Below are positions 47,533 through 58,355 of a stretch of 64,000 bases of DNA, one piece after another. The DNA is taken from positions 2,418,001 through 2,482,000 of the forward strand of contig CADCXD010000008.1 of assembly GCA_902806575.1 (NCBI GenBank), read 5' to 3'. The notes beneath the pieces are model-generated. The model had not been told where the DNA came from. It searched no databases and saw nothing but the letters and a program-made list of their open reading frames with translations. The stretch is from Jackrogersella multiformis. Its lineage: Eukaryota > Ascomycota > Sordariomycetes > Xylariales > Hypoxylaceae. Made by a program: the position numbers and the translations under genes. The stretch's first letter is position 1. Each line of letters starts with the position of its first letter.

Positions 47533-49368
47533 TCAAGCATTCTTCATAGCGACGTCCTCCTGCTTCTGCTGCTGCTGCGGCACCTCCTCGTCCTTGCGCA
47601 TGACCCACGCCATCATGCCCCAGAGGAGGCGCATGGCCTCGAGCCGCTCCTCGACGACGAACAAGTCGAACCAATTGCTACGCCAGACCTCGAGCCGGCC
47701 CCAGCAGCGGGCCTTCTCCGCTTCCCCTTCCCCCTCTCCTCCTCTTCCTCCTACCGGGGTGTCCTCGGGCTCGCCGGCCAGCACGTCGAGTAAGCGGCTG
47801 GGCACGCGGACGCGCAGCACGCTGAGGTGGTGGAACAGGCTGCTGAGGACGAACACGTCGTCGAAGTCGGCGCCGCGCACCCGGCCGATGGGCGCGTACT
47901 TGGTCTTCTTGTCCCAGTTGGACGACGGCAGCCGCACCATGCGGTAGCTGTCGTAGATGCTCAGGTTCTTGCGGGGCTTCTTGCTGGCCGGCTGGCCGCG
48001 CATGGGGATCGGCGGCAGCGAATTGCTTCTTCCCTTTTCCTGCTGCTGCTGGGAAGACGAAGATGAAGAAGACGAAGAGGACGAGGAAGAGGATGAGGAT
48101 GAGGAGGATGAGGAGCCCGGCTTGTCGGAACCGGGAGCCGCGACGTCCTTGTCGCCGACGACGGAATCGCCGTCGACCTCGCGGCCGATGGGGCCGCCCT
48201 CGCCGCCGCCCCAGCGCTTCTCGGTGGCCCACCACTTGCCCTCGCCGAAGCGCTTCTCGGGGCGGCCCTCGCGCGCGCGGTGCTGGGCCGTGATCAGCGC
48301 GGCGACGAGCTCGCGGCCGAAGTCGACGTTGGACTCGGCGGCGGAGGCGAAGCCGGTGGTGTTGCGCGCGGACACCGCGGCGATGGGGCCCTCGACCATC
48401 CCGGCGCGCGCCGCGTCGCGCGTCGTGGGCGCCTTGCACAGGAACACGCAGCCCGAGGGGAAGTACGACGCCACCTGCGTCCCGGGCGCGGCCTCGGACT
48501 TGGGACCGCGCCGGAGCGGCGGCGGCGAGAGCAGCTGCAGGCGGGGCTCGACCCGCGGCGGGACGACGTTGCAGCCGAAGGGGTAGGCGATGAGCTTGAC
48601 GAAGGCGGCGACGAAGTTGTGGCGGAACTCGGGCGGCATCTGGTTGCCGGGGGTGGTGCGGTAGGTGGTGCGCTGGGGCTGCTTGGCAGGCTTAGGTTCG
48701 GGGTCCGCTTCGGAGCGGGTGTTGGATTCGGGGGCGGCGGGCTGCTCGGAGCCTGGGTCCGTGTGGCGCGGCGGCAACGGCGGCAACGGCGGCGATTCTT
48801 CTTGTTCTTCTTCTTCTTCGTCGACCAGAGGCGGTAAGGAGGTGTCGTCCCAGTAGGAAGCCATCAGCTCCATCTGCTTGAAGAATTCGTAGCAGTTGCC
48901 GAGCCGCGGCTGCTGCTTCCCCGGCTCGGGTTTGACACGCCGGACCGTGCGGAAGGCGGCCTGGTTCGGCACGGAGAGCTCGTCGCGGCGCTCGAGGAAG
49001 ACCCGGGCCTCGGGGGAGAGGCCGCCGTGGCAGAGCGTCCGGCGGAAGGTGTCGTCCCTACGCCGCGCCTCGTCCAAGTCTACGCCTTCCCATTCCGCGA
49101 ACGAAGGCAGGTAAGACGGATCGGGGATGACATCCTCGGCGGGGGCATCGGCATGTACGTGCACGCCGAGGGCGGCGAAGTGAGCGTCACTGAGCTCGGC
49201 GGGGCGCTGCAGCCGCTGAAGAAAGCGGACGAGAGACGCTTGGGGCTCCCCTTGCAGTTGCGGATTGCATTTCGGCAATCTGATAGGAGTAGGAGGTGGG
49301 ACGTCCTTAGGCGGAGGTCCGATCTCCTGTGACTGGACTATAGTGAATAGATGAGATGAAGCCCGGAA

Positions 49369-49401
<33 letters not shown>

Positions 49402-49717
49402 TGTAAATATAGTAAGGGTGATGTTGTTTGTATAAGGCTTATGTATTTTCTTCTTTCTTATTTCACGGCCTTTAATAAGCTACCTAGGTAAACTTATCTT
49501 ATGGAAGGGGACGTGATACTCATACACCAAATGGATACTTTTTATTGAAATTCACGTTTTATGATGGAAAGACACATAACACATAGTAGATGTACTAGAC
49601 AATATAGTATCTCATCTAGTGCCTCATCTAGTGCTGTCTCACGGCTAACAAGAATAATAAGAAAATAAGAATAGGAGGATATATTTACTTACCGAGGTTG
49701 ACTAGTGTCCCAAACAT
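47533..49717 (-). CDS. Fungal-specific protein of unknown function with poly-Ser tract
   Basis: Two exons, 49693-49717 and 47533-49337, close to 609 residues. The first exon encodes only MFGTLVNL plus one base of the next codon; the 355-nt intron ends at an ACTATAG acceptor and restores a frame reading QSQEIGPPPKDVPPP and LPKCNPQLQG. Recognisable conserved blocks are NCYEFFKQMELMASYWDDT, TTPGNQMPPEFRHNFVAAF, FGCNVVPPR, ARAGMVEGPIAAVSARN and GEGKWWATEKRWGG, which belong to a family I know only as uncharacterised fungal proteins. An acidic run (EEEEEQEE) lies near 180, and a run of about 20 serines followed by glutamines lies in the C-terminal third; its DNA is a GATGAG-like repeat on the plus strand, so its length may vary. 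The gene is very GC-rich, so long frames on the other strand and in other frames are shadows. No signal peptide or membrane segment seen. Confidence 0.78.
49369..49400 (-). repeat. Trinucleotide/hexanucleotide microsatellite inside an intron
   Basis: AATGAT units pass into a run of AAT triplets. It lies within the 355-nt intron of the poly-Ser protein gene, near the acceptor side, and probably explains part of that intron's unusual length. Confidence 0.7.
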
Positions 49718-52546
49718 TCTTGAGTACAATGATGAGATTCTTTCAGACAGATACTCATCCGGGTATACGGGGTTTGTATACAGGATTGTATATTGTGTTG
49801 TGTATACCTGGGTAGTGAAGTGTATAGTGGTTTTAGATGGTAGTGCGATGCGGTGCGGTGCGCGCGTGCAAAGCAACGAAAGGCCTCTCGTTAGCTCGTT
49901 ACCTACGGTAGGTAGCACAACTTCTCTCCACCGATGCGGTGGCTTGGCTCATCAGTCAGTCAATCAGCTGGAGCCTCTATTGGAAGAAGTATTGTCGGTA
50001 CCTACCTATGGGGTAAGGGTACTTAGTTAGGTAAGTAAAAGAGACCTAAAGTAAGAACCTTGGAAGTCTAAAACTAATGCAGATAAGTTTTGAAGCTTCC
50101 CCAAAATGGAATGAATATGTCGCGACTTCCTCTTCGCAACTCTCCTATTTTGTTTTTTTGGGTTTTTTTTTTTTGCTTAAGCCTAGATTCTAAAAACCAT
50201 CATGGGAAGTCCCTGTTGAGGATTAGAGCGGGCGTTTGGTTTTGTTTTTCAAGGCGGGACCTGGCCCGACTGGGAAAGAGTGGAAGCGACTTTTTACATA
50301 ATTCCAAGGTTATGTATGTTTATTTATGTACGTTGGTCCGTGCATGGCTATATGCTGATAATGCGTACCTACATAAATGTGTACATCACTTGTGTAGAAT
50401 TGTATGTACGACTATATGTACCTAGGTACCTACATATAACCTTGGAACCTTGGAACCTATAAATGGTACGTACTGCTTGTATCCTTTTATCTATGTGCAT
50501 ATGTCCGATGTTGATGTTGGAGTTGGAGTTGGGGGGAAGTTTGATTTAATTGTTGGAGCATCAAGTTGAATTGCAAGGAACATTTCAGCGATGCCGGCCG
50601 CGTGGGAAACCCGAGAAATAATGAAGTAGTAACCCATTTGCATTATGTAAATAAATGCCGGTGCAGATTAAATATTATCTCTGCTGATAACCCCGACTGA
50701 ATTCTACCAACTGCATGGACATGTTCTCTTGTTACATGCTGACGCCTCTTGAACATTATATAATGTCTTAGTAAAGAGACGTAAAGAGATCCTCATTCCG
50801 CATGACATATGTATTGGCATTAGCAGATCTCTATCCTGCGAGTTTGATGCTCAGTAGATCGGCTAGGCAAAGTGGATACAAATACGATGAAGATATTGCT
50901 ATCACTACCTAGGTAATAGGTACTATCCAGTCTGTCTGTATCGTACCTAGGTAATAGCATAATTCTCCTTCGGATCCCGGGAAGGCATCAGATCCGATCA
51001 ATCTTGGAGCTTTGTAAGAACATTGGAACTTTACCATGGCCGATCAATACCTATCTTGAAACTCGAAGTCGTTCGATAACTTCTTTTCATCCAAGTTTAA
51101 TTCTCCGATGTACACAAATAGTTTAAAGAATACCGATATCGATTTAGCGTTTTTCCGGTAGCAATCTGAGATGTCTTGATTTTAGATCAAGATTTTAAAT
51201 CATTAGGTGTTAGTAAAAGTAAAAGGGCTCCCCCTACTTCTATGGACGTCTCCTTGGACCTTATGTTTTACAGTTTACTTAGGTACCTAGGTATATACCT
51301 ACCTCCCACCTCTTAAGGTACATAGAACATATTCAGGTAGCACGCCAACCGCGCCAAGAAAACCCGTCTCTGCCGGGCCGAAACTTTAATATTTTAACTG
51401 GTAACTATCTACATTAAGTACCATGGTCGAAATAACAAGGAGTCGAGATAAAAGGAATCGAAGAAACAAGCCACCATCCTGCCATCTTCAATTAATATAC
51501 CTAAGTACCAAAGCTCGCAAATTATTAAATACTATTATGGAAAACCGATAATGTGTAAGTAGGTCGAGAAGATAACCAGTATGGATTACAATAGCAGAAT
51601 AGGTATCTAATGTAAGAATCTGTTAAGGCTACCTACCTATTATGTAGGTAATCATAATAATAATAATATTATGGTGTGGCCGTTTTTTATGCGGCTGAAG
51701 GGTGGTCCGCTGCTTCAGGTGTGTCGCAGGTCAGGGGTTTAAGTGTTTTACCCCACACTCGAAAAGGGCAATTCTGAGGCTATCGACTCTTCTCAGGGGA
51801 ACGGAGGGGATCGGAGGGGACCAGAGGGGATCAATTAGCCCCCCAAACGGTCGCCCCTGTTCAACCTGTCTAACCTATCTCCAACCTGTCTTCGCCGTTT
51901 TGTTTCTTCCATCGCCCCCATCAGCCAATCCCGTCACTCCATCTCCTTACCTTCAAACATACAATACAGGGTCTCGTCCTTTGCGACAGCAAGCAGTGGC
52001 CGTGCAAACCCTTAGTCGGTGGTAGCATTCGTGCTTGGGCAGCTTTTGGGGTAGTATTCTCGACAACTCTGCTAGGTATCCTGGCTTTCTCGGCTATTCA
52101 GATATGCCATGGATCATGGAAGCATGGCTAACTGCTGATGACACCTCTTTGGCCTGTCTCCAGCGCTCGAGGGGCTGTTGGGCGACCCTTGGTTTATCTC
52201 CGTACCGCTCGTGAAGTCCCCGTCTCTATTCTGTTCGCTTGTTCGCTCACCTCCATCGAGTGCAAATATTCTTTTCACTTCTGAGCCTCATTCTCACGAG
52301 TCTCTTGCGTAGATCGCTTGGTCGCATTCTTGTCTGTTTTCCAGGAGGAAATACGAATCTTCCCATATCCTTCTCAAATCAACGTTGATGATCTTATGAT
52401 CGTAGCTCGGCCGTGACGGCCGCCTCCTTTTTTTCACTTCGTTTAACTTCAATTTTTATCTAAACTTCATTTGCCTATATTGCCAGTAATCTTTTTTTTT
52501 CTTCAGCTTTGCGACTGGTATCGCCTACTCTTCATAGTCTACGACC
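49718..52546. other. Divergent intergenic region with long 5' leader of the wall-sensor-like gene
   Basis: About 2.8 kb. The left part has GGTACC words (49900-49914, 49999-50008, 50419-50434) and a T-rich run at 50152-50175. The right ~900 bp becomes C/T-rich, ending in T-runs and TTCTTCAG at 52491-52505, and may be a transcribed leader, possibly with an intron ending at that CAG. The phased AGGGGA array is listed separately. The 107-codon frame at 51702-52025 is probably leader sequence. Confidence 0.5.
51795..51829 (+). promoter_or_regulatory. Four stress-response elements (AGGGG) at exact 10-bp spacing
   Basis: AGGGGA starts at 51795, 51805, 51815 and 51825, one per helical turn, within decamers NNNNAGGGGA. 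AGGGG is the core bound by Msn2/4-type zinc fingers in stress responses. The array is about 720 bp upstream of a wall-sensor-like gene, where stress control would make sense. Binding is inferred; it may equally be a 10-bp tandem repeat. Confidence 0.5.
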
Positions 52547-54670
52547 ATGGCATCAATTACAACCCGTAATGGGAAAAGGTGTACAGCAGTGCCGAAGGTA
52601 GCAAATCTAGCACTTGCATCTTCGACTTTGTCTTCATCCTCGCCATCATCGACATCTTCAACTTCTAGTTCGACATCGACATTATCGTCCTCCTCCTCGA
52701 TCGCAACCTCAACTTCTTTATCGTCGACATCAACATCAACATCGACATCGACGTCGTCATCTTTTTCTTCTTCTCCCCCCACATTTCTGTCGATTCCAGC
52801 TGATCCTCAAGCAATTCCAGCTGAGGCTCCTGCACAGCCGGACTCTACCTCTGAGCTTTCCTCGGAAATAGTCCCAAGTGCAACGAGTGCCACATCTGCA
52901 TCCACGTTCAATCCGCTTCCAACATTTGTAGCGCCAGTTATAGATCAGACCCCTTCAGCGCTGTCATCAACGCTGTCGTCAACGCTGTCGTCACTGCCGG
53001 CATCACTCTTTAGTACCGCCGTTGCATCCCCTGTGACTTCCTCACTGCTTACCGATGCCGGGCCTGCCCCGCCTCTTCAATCGGAGGACCAGGCGCAGAG
53101 TTCAGATGGACTACCCAGTGATAGTTCGATATTACCACAGTCCTCGGCTAGCCAACCAGGAGATTCAATTACATCACCGAGTTTAGATGGAAACAATCCA
53201 ATACTAACGACGGGAAGCACGTCACCCACTGGCTCGTCATCACCTGAAACGGAGACAGGCGTGGGAGGGTTTCCAAGCACTCAACAGCAAGTAACCGGTA
53301 ATGCTATCACCACTGGGCAAACGTTAGCCATAGCGGGCGGGGTGGTCGGTGGAATCGTGGTTTTCTCGATACTGGGATTCATGATCTGGCTTTGGAGGAA
53401 GAGGAAGATGCAGGAGCGGAAGAGCGGGTTGTTGACGCCGTTGTCTCCAGATGCTACTTTCCGCGGCGATGAGAAGGGCCCTTATCTCATCGACCGGACA
53501 TCCCTAGGTCCGACACCGCTACCCGAGAAGCTCTGGGCGATCGTCGGCACGAAAATTAGGGGATTCCGGGGACGGGTTAACGAGATCGTAACCCGTAGCG
53601 CCAGCCCAAGTCCGAGCGTTAACCTAGACCGAGGAAACTCACAGTTTGGCCCGCCTAACAGAGCGCATAGTCGAAATAACTCGAATGCCGGAGGAGTTCC
53701 GGAAGATGAATCGTCTTCTAAAGGCCGCTTTGTGGACTGGTGGGGTCGGTTGGCCGAAGATGGGAATTGTAACTGGCGACTGCGTCACGAGTCTAAGATC
53801 GATCCTATAAATAACAATTCTTCTGTGGTTCCACGGTCTACGAATAACGGTAGTGGACCTGTTGCTAGCTCACGGCCCGAGTTCCTCACACTCGGAAGCA
53901 TGGACGACAGGCAACTAGAGCGAGAAACTAGAAGGGGGCCAAGGGCGCGAGCCAGCACGAGCGGGAACCAGCGACGCTCCATGTCGGTAGGCAACGAGCA
54001 GCACTTCCTCGGCGGCCTAGGACTAAACTTCGACGACCCCTTTTCGGACATCAACGCCATAGGGAACAACACGGCCAAGGGGAAGCCCATGGTCGTCTCG
54101 GCGGCGAATAATCCATTCTCGGACGCTAATGCCATCACGACCCGGCCAGCTGCGCCGGGCGGTGGTGTAACGACCTACATACAGAACATCCGGCGATCCC
54201 GCGGGCATAGCGTGCACAATGTCGGCGTAATCCGCCAGGCGAGCAATGCCGGCGTCAACCGTCAGGCGAGCAACGCCAGCGCTCGCAAGCACAGCCTATA
54301 CCGGGAGTCCAGCGGGAGCATAAACACCGTCGGCACCCGACGCAACAAGTTCCGGTCCGACCCGTTCGACCTGGACCGCCCGGACCTGCTGAGCGCCAAC
54401 AACAGCATAGACGTCACGGTGAGGGACAGCCACGGCTACAGCGGACTGCCGAACTCGCCGCAGCGGGCACACGTCCGCGCCGAAAGCTTCACGTCGAAAT
54501 ACTCGAGCGGCGTGAGCATAGGCCAGTGGAGCGATCCGGGCCCCGACATCGGACCCGCGGGCGGCCGGTACACGCCGACTCCGGATATCGGCATAGCGCG
54601 GCGGGACTCGAATACCAGGAGGAGCGGCGTGAGCCACTCGAGCCAGGCGAGCGTAGGCAAGGCGCTGTGA
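52547..54670 (+). CDS. Ser/Thr-rich single-pass membrane protein, Mid2/Wsc-sensor-like
   Basis: Single exon, 707 residues. Residues ~24-250 are an extreme Ser/Thr/Pro-rich stretch (TSTSTSTSTSSSF and others), expected to be O-mannosylated and extended outside the cell. A single membrane helix, TLAIAGGVVGGIVVFSILGF, at about 259-283 is followed by WRKRKMQERK, so the basic side is cytoplasmic. The ~420-residue tail is Asn/Ser/Arg-rich and carries two near-repeats, DPFSDINAI and NPFSDANAI, the second an NPF-type endocytosis motif. This layout matches Mid2/Wsc cell-wall-integrity sensors and similar fungal membrane proteins, but there is no WSC cysteine domain and no obvious N-terminal signal peptide (MASITTRNGKRC), so the start or an upstream exon is uncertain. 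Function as sensor is inference from architecture. Confidence 0.75.
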   Translation: MASITTRNGKRCTAVPKVANLALASSTLSSSSPSSTSSTSSSTSTLSSSSSIATSTSLSSTSTSTSTSTSSSFSSSPPTFLSIPADPQAIPAEAPAQPDSTSELSSEIVPSATSATSASTFNPLPTFVAPVIDQTPSALSSTLSSTLSSLPASLFSTAVASPVTSSLLTDAGPAPPLQSEDQAQSSDGLPSDSSILPQSSASQPGDSITSPSLDGNNPILTTGSTSPTGSSSPETETGVGGFPSTQQQVTGNAITTGQTLAIAGGVVGGIVVFSILGFMIWLWRKRKMQERKSGLLTPLSPDATFRGDEKGPYLIDRTSLGPTPLPEKLWAIVGTKIRGFRGRVNEIVTRSASPSPSVNLDRGNSQFGPPNRAHSRNNSNAGGVPEDESSSKGRFVDWWGRLAEDGNCNWRLRHESKIDPINNNSSVVPRSTNNGSGPVASSRPEFLTLGSMDDRQLERETRRGPRARASTSGNQRRSMSVGNEQHFLGGLGLNFDDPFSDINAIGNNTAKGKPMVVSAANNPFSDANAITTRPAAPGGGVTTYIQNIRRSRGHSVHNVGVIRQASNAGVNRQASNASARKHSLYRESSGSINTVGTRRNKFRSDPFDLDRPDLLSANNSIDVTVRDSHGYSGLPNSPQRAHVRAESFTSKYSSGVSIGQWSDPGPDIGPAGGRYTPTPDIGIARRDSNTRRSGVSHSSQASVGKAL

Positions 54671-57198
54671 AAGAGCGACGTCTGCGGGACACGGAGTTGC
54701 ATAACGTGACGCAGAGCACGGATCGAAGAGAAAGGGGCATCGGACGACGAGGCGTAGAGCGAGCATTGATGCCGACTATTTGATTTCCGCATATACCGAA
54801 AGGGGGTAACTCGGAGTTTTATGGTGCAATGCATTTGCTCTTCGTTTTTTTTTTTTTGCTGTTCAGTTTCCTGTTGGGTTTGTGATACCCGGCGACCACA
54901 CGCTCGCTTATGATACCTGCCTACGTACATCCTACATACATACCGTAGTAGCCAGGGGAAGGCTGGGGGGCAGGAAGATAGATAGGGAAATGAGCAGAAG
55001 TCCCTCCGCCCGCGTATAAAGTGTTATTTGTGATTTTCTTTTTACATGGTGCCGGTACGGGATCGCTACAGCCCGCTCCTAATACAATACCCAAGCTAGG
55101 GAAACAAGAAGAGAACAGACGAGACGGGGTGTAAGTTGGTGGTCAGGGAAAGCCGAAACTTGACAAGCTGCCGGATACGTATACATACATACATATATAG
55201 ATGGATGGATTGGATATGGGAGATGGTTAGATGGAAATGGAGACTACCTGCTTGCGCTGCAAAGCATGTGCGATGTGCGATGTGCGATGCGCGACGGGGT
55301 GCGCGGAGGTGTTCGCAGAGGACCAGAGCCAGAGCCAGAAGTATAGTCGAATCGAATCAAAAGTTCTGATGTTCATGTGTTTGGCCTTGGGTATGTGTGT
55401 TGGTGTAGAATTGGTTGTGACTTGTTTATACCTTTGCTGCGTATGAATAGGATAGAGGATATGTATAATAGGGGAGACGAGGGATGTAAGTATCTAATAG
55501 GGCATCCATGTCGATGTCGAATAGGGGTATGGGGTTGATATGTCTTAACGATGTGTATACCTACACGTAGTTCTGTAGCTATCGTGATGCTTTCTTTTCG
55601 TCTCATAATGTAGGTACCTTGAAATACCTATATAGAGTTGGCTGTTCTATATATCGCTGGGTACCTAGGTACCTAGGTAAATATATACATAAGGTTCCGA
55701 TGAACGAGCAGTTTACCTAATATAGGAGTTACCTAACTCGCTATGAGTCTAAGTTATACCTAACTGTATTTATTCCCCTTCTTTTCTTTCTTACCTCCTA
55801 CCATTGATCAATTAAGAACTACATACTTCTAAGTACCAGGTACCTAGGTACATATTAGATAAATATATTAAATAAACAATCATCGCCAATTTATCAACGA
55901 AATTCATTCAGAACCCCGAGTGCAACCACTCACATTAATCACGCAACATAATCGCCGACCATTGACTCTTCTCCCGTAGGTACCCTCGCTAAACCCAACC
56001 GTGACATCAGCCGGACAATTCCCAATTCCCAATTGTCACCTCGCACTCCCGCACCAACTCCATCTAGGTATCTACCACCTACCTCTAGGTACTATGAGGT
56101 AGGTACCTAGGTATGTAAACATGAGGGGTGATGCAACCCCCCCTTTCCCCCACCCCCCTGTCCACCACCCGCAACCTAATTGGCCACCCTAAAGCCGGCG
56201 CGCAAACGCGAAAATCCCCGTCCCGTCGCGTCTTTAATGACGCGTTTGCTAGCGTCGCACTTCGCATCCCTGTGCCCGACGAGCGTGTGCACCTACCTAG
56301 TGTAAAAGCACGATTCGATTCTGTACCTAACCTGTATGCATGTGTGTAGCTGCACAAGCACAAAAAGGACAACAAAGACCAGTACCTATCACATGCAGCC
56401 CTTCCGCGACTGCTACGACGACAATGGCTTTCCGCCGGCGCCCAATGGCCGAATGTGTATCCCCCGGTGGCGGGCTGACGGGCGACGGATCCTATCGCGA
56501 AGTACTGTTTACCTAGTTAGGTACGAGTCACAAATAATTGCGAGCAGAGCTGTGGGAGAAACCGGAAATAGTCGGATTCATTGATTGATTGATTGTTTGT
56601 GTATTCGGTTGAGCTAAAGCTAGAGCCAGAGCAACACTTCCCTATCGCCTATGTAGTTTGTTCCTCCTCCTCCACCACATACCACATCCCGTCAGACCGG
56701 CCATCCTATCAAGTTCGTCGTCGTCGCAAGGCCATGCAACAAACCTCGCCATCTCGCCGAAAAACAAAGAAAACAAACTCAGATACTGATTGGGGGGCAA
56801 TGCGCCGTACCGTGCAAGGTTGGTGGAAGACAGGTGACGATCCGTAATCGATGTAACGACCAATAGATTCCGTACATTCCGCGTTGCTGACCTCGAGGGC
56901 CCGAAAAAAAAAAGCAATGATGACCGTATCTTCTGTGTTTTACAAGCATCGATTATTGACCAAAGGTCTATTCGTCCGTCCATCCATCATCCATCCGTAC
57001 CGAAAGAAACGTCCATACTAAGTAAGTGATCATGGCCAAAGCCGGGTATTGTCATGTGCATATATGTGCCTATGCATATCAAGTAAAAAAAAGTGGTGTT
57101 AAACAGTAGATATCGAAGTGAAGAGAACGTAGAATGTGCCATCCGTGATTATGTCAACATTAAGTACGAGTTCGTACGAGTGATCTAGTTTGTCGAGC
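54671..57198. other. Convergent gene-poor stretch
   Basis: About 2.5 kb between two stop codons. Contains GGTACCTAGG words at 55660-55680, 55836-55852 and 56085-56114, short ATAC/GGAT tandem runs at 55180-55220, and a repeated GTGCGAT unit at 55267-55290. Small frames at 55136-55446, 56128-56375 and 56593-56983 show no recognisable sequence. No gene called. Confidence 0.5.
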
Positions 57199-58355
57199 TC
57201 AGTGTAAACCAAGGCCAGGCTCGTCGAATGTAAGTCGTCGCCTCGCTCCGGTCAAAGGAGTCCTCGTTGAAGTAGGGGTCCTAAGTGACAGCGGTGTCTT
57301 CCACGGCTTCTGTGCCGGGCTTGGTGTGATGTTGACGAAATCTGAGATGTCGAAAGGCTGACCGGGAGTGGAGGGGAAGAGGTTGCCCCCTCCGGGCGTC
57401 GTCATCATCGATGATGGTAATGCGAGATCCCTCTTCGGAGGGGGTGTGGATGGGGGGTCCATTCGGGTCTTAGTCGAATGCCCTGCCGGCGAGGGAGATG
57501 CTGCTAAATAGAGCAACAAATCTACACCTTCTTCCCCTGACTTCTGTCCGTTTGCCGTGCCCTTATCTTTACCTCGGCGGTTGACCGCTCTATTGCGCAT
57601 AGGCGGTGTTCGAGGGGATGAGCCTTGTTCGCGGTAGAGCGAAAAGGAGTACAACGGTAAAAGTTCGTCTTCGTCGTCATCCGAAGGTGCCGCGAAGTTT
57701 GGCGATGCGAGATCTATAGAGGGGCGACGCGAGTTTTGAAAGAAGGAGATGTCTGGTCCGGTAGAAGTCGTAAAGTGTTGTTGTCTTCGTGGCTTAATAG
57801 GAGAAGACTGGGCCAGCTGGCGATGGGATTTCCATGTGCTCGGTGTAGGCGCGGGGGGCTTACCGCCTACGGTACGGAATCGCTTGGTCGGACTCGACAT
57901 GGTCACAGCGAACGAAGCCATGTCATATGTGCGCTTGCGATGGCCGGTGCTGCCACTGCTGGATCCGACGGTGTCTGAAAAGAGAGGGGCTTTGAGCGGG
58001 GAGCTCATAAGTGTTCTACTACTGGGATATGGTAGCTCTGACGTGCTGGATGAAGAGTCGGACAGGCCATCGCCTTCGACGAGACGTTTTCGTCGGATTT
58101 CTTCCTCTATCTTGGGCTCGATGTTATCGAGCGACAAGTCTTCCCACCCATGCTTGGTCTTGAACTGCGCTAGGGCCAGTCGTCCCTGTAGTCTTCGGGC
58201 GATCTGCCATTATGAAAAAAAGGGTTGTTAGGTCTTGATGCTACCTTGTTCGTCTTACTGGTGAACTGAGTTTCTTCACGTACCTTGCTAACTTCCACTC
58301 GTTTGAGAACCTTGTCTGCTACAGCCTCTGGCTGTTTCTTCAACGGCGATGTCAT
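57199..58355 (-). CDS. Whi5/Nrm1-like G1/S transcriptional repressor
   Basis: Two exons (58284-58355, 57199-58203) close to 358 residues. The first ~60 residues read VEVSKIARRLQGRLALAQFKTKHGWEDLSLDNIEP across the splice, which is the Whi5/Nrm1 family box. A second short motif, VDLLLYLAASPSPA (about 251-264), matches the GTB-type motif by which Whi5 and Nrm1 bind SBF/MBF transcription factors, and DISDFVNITPSPAQKPW follows near 305. The rest is disordered and full of SP/TP sites (SSPLK, SSPTKR, SSPIKPRR, RTPPM), as expected for a substrate of cyclin-dependent kinase. Likely represses G1/S genes until phosphorylated; the choice between Whi5 and Nrm1 roles cannot be made from sequence. Confidence 0.82.

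Noticed and set aside
47678..48837. Long Arg-, Asp- or Gly-rich frames on both strands in the GC-rich gene
   Set aside because: They are overlapping shadows of the poly-Ser protein exon, have highly biased composition, and lack conserved motifs.
51702..52025. 107-codon frame upstream of the wall-sensor-like gene
   Set aside because: Spans the AGGGGA array and C/T-rich leader; sequence looks random.
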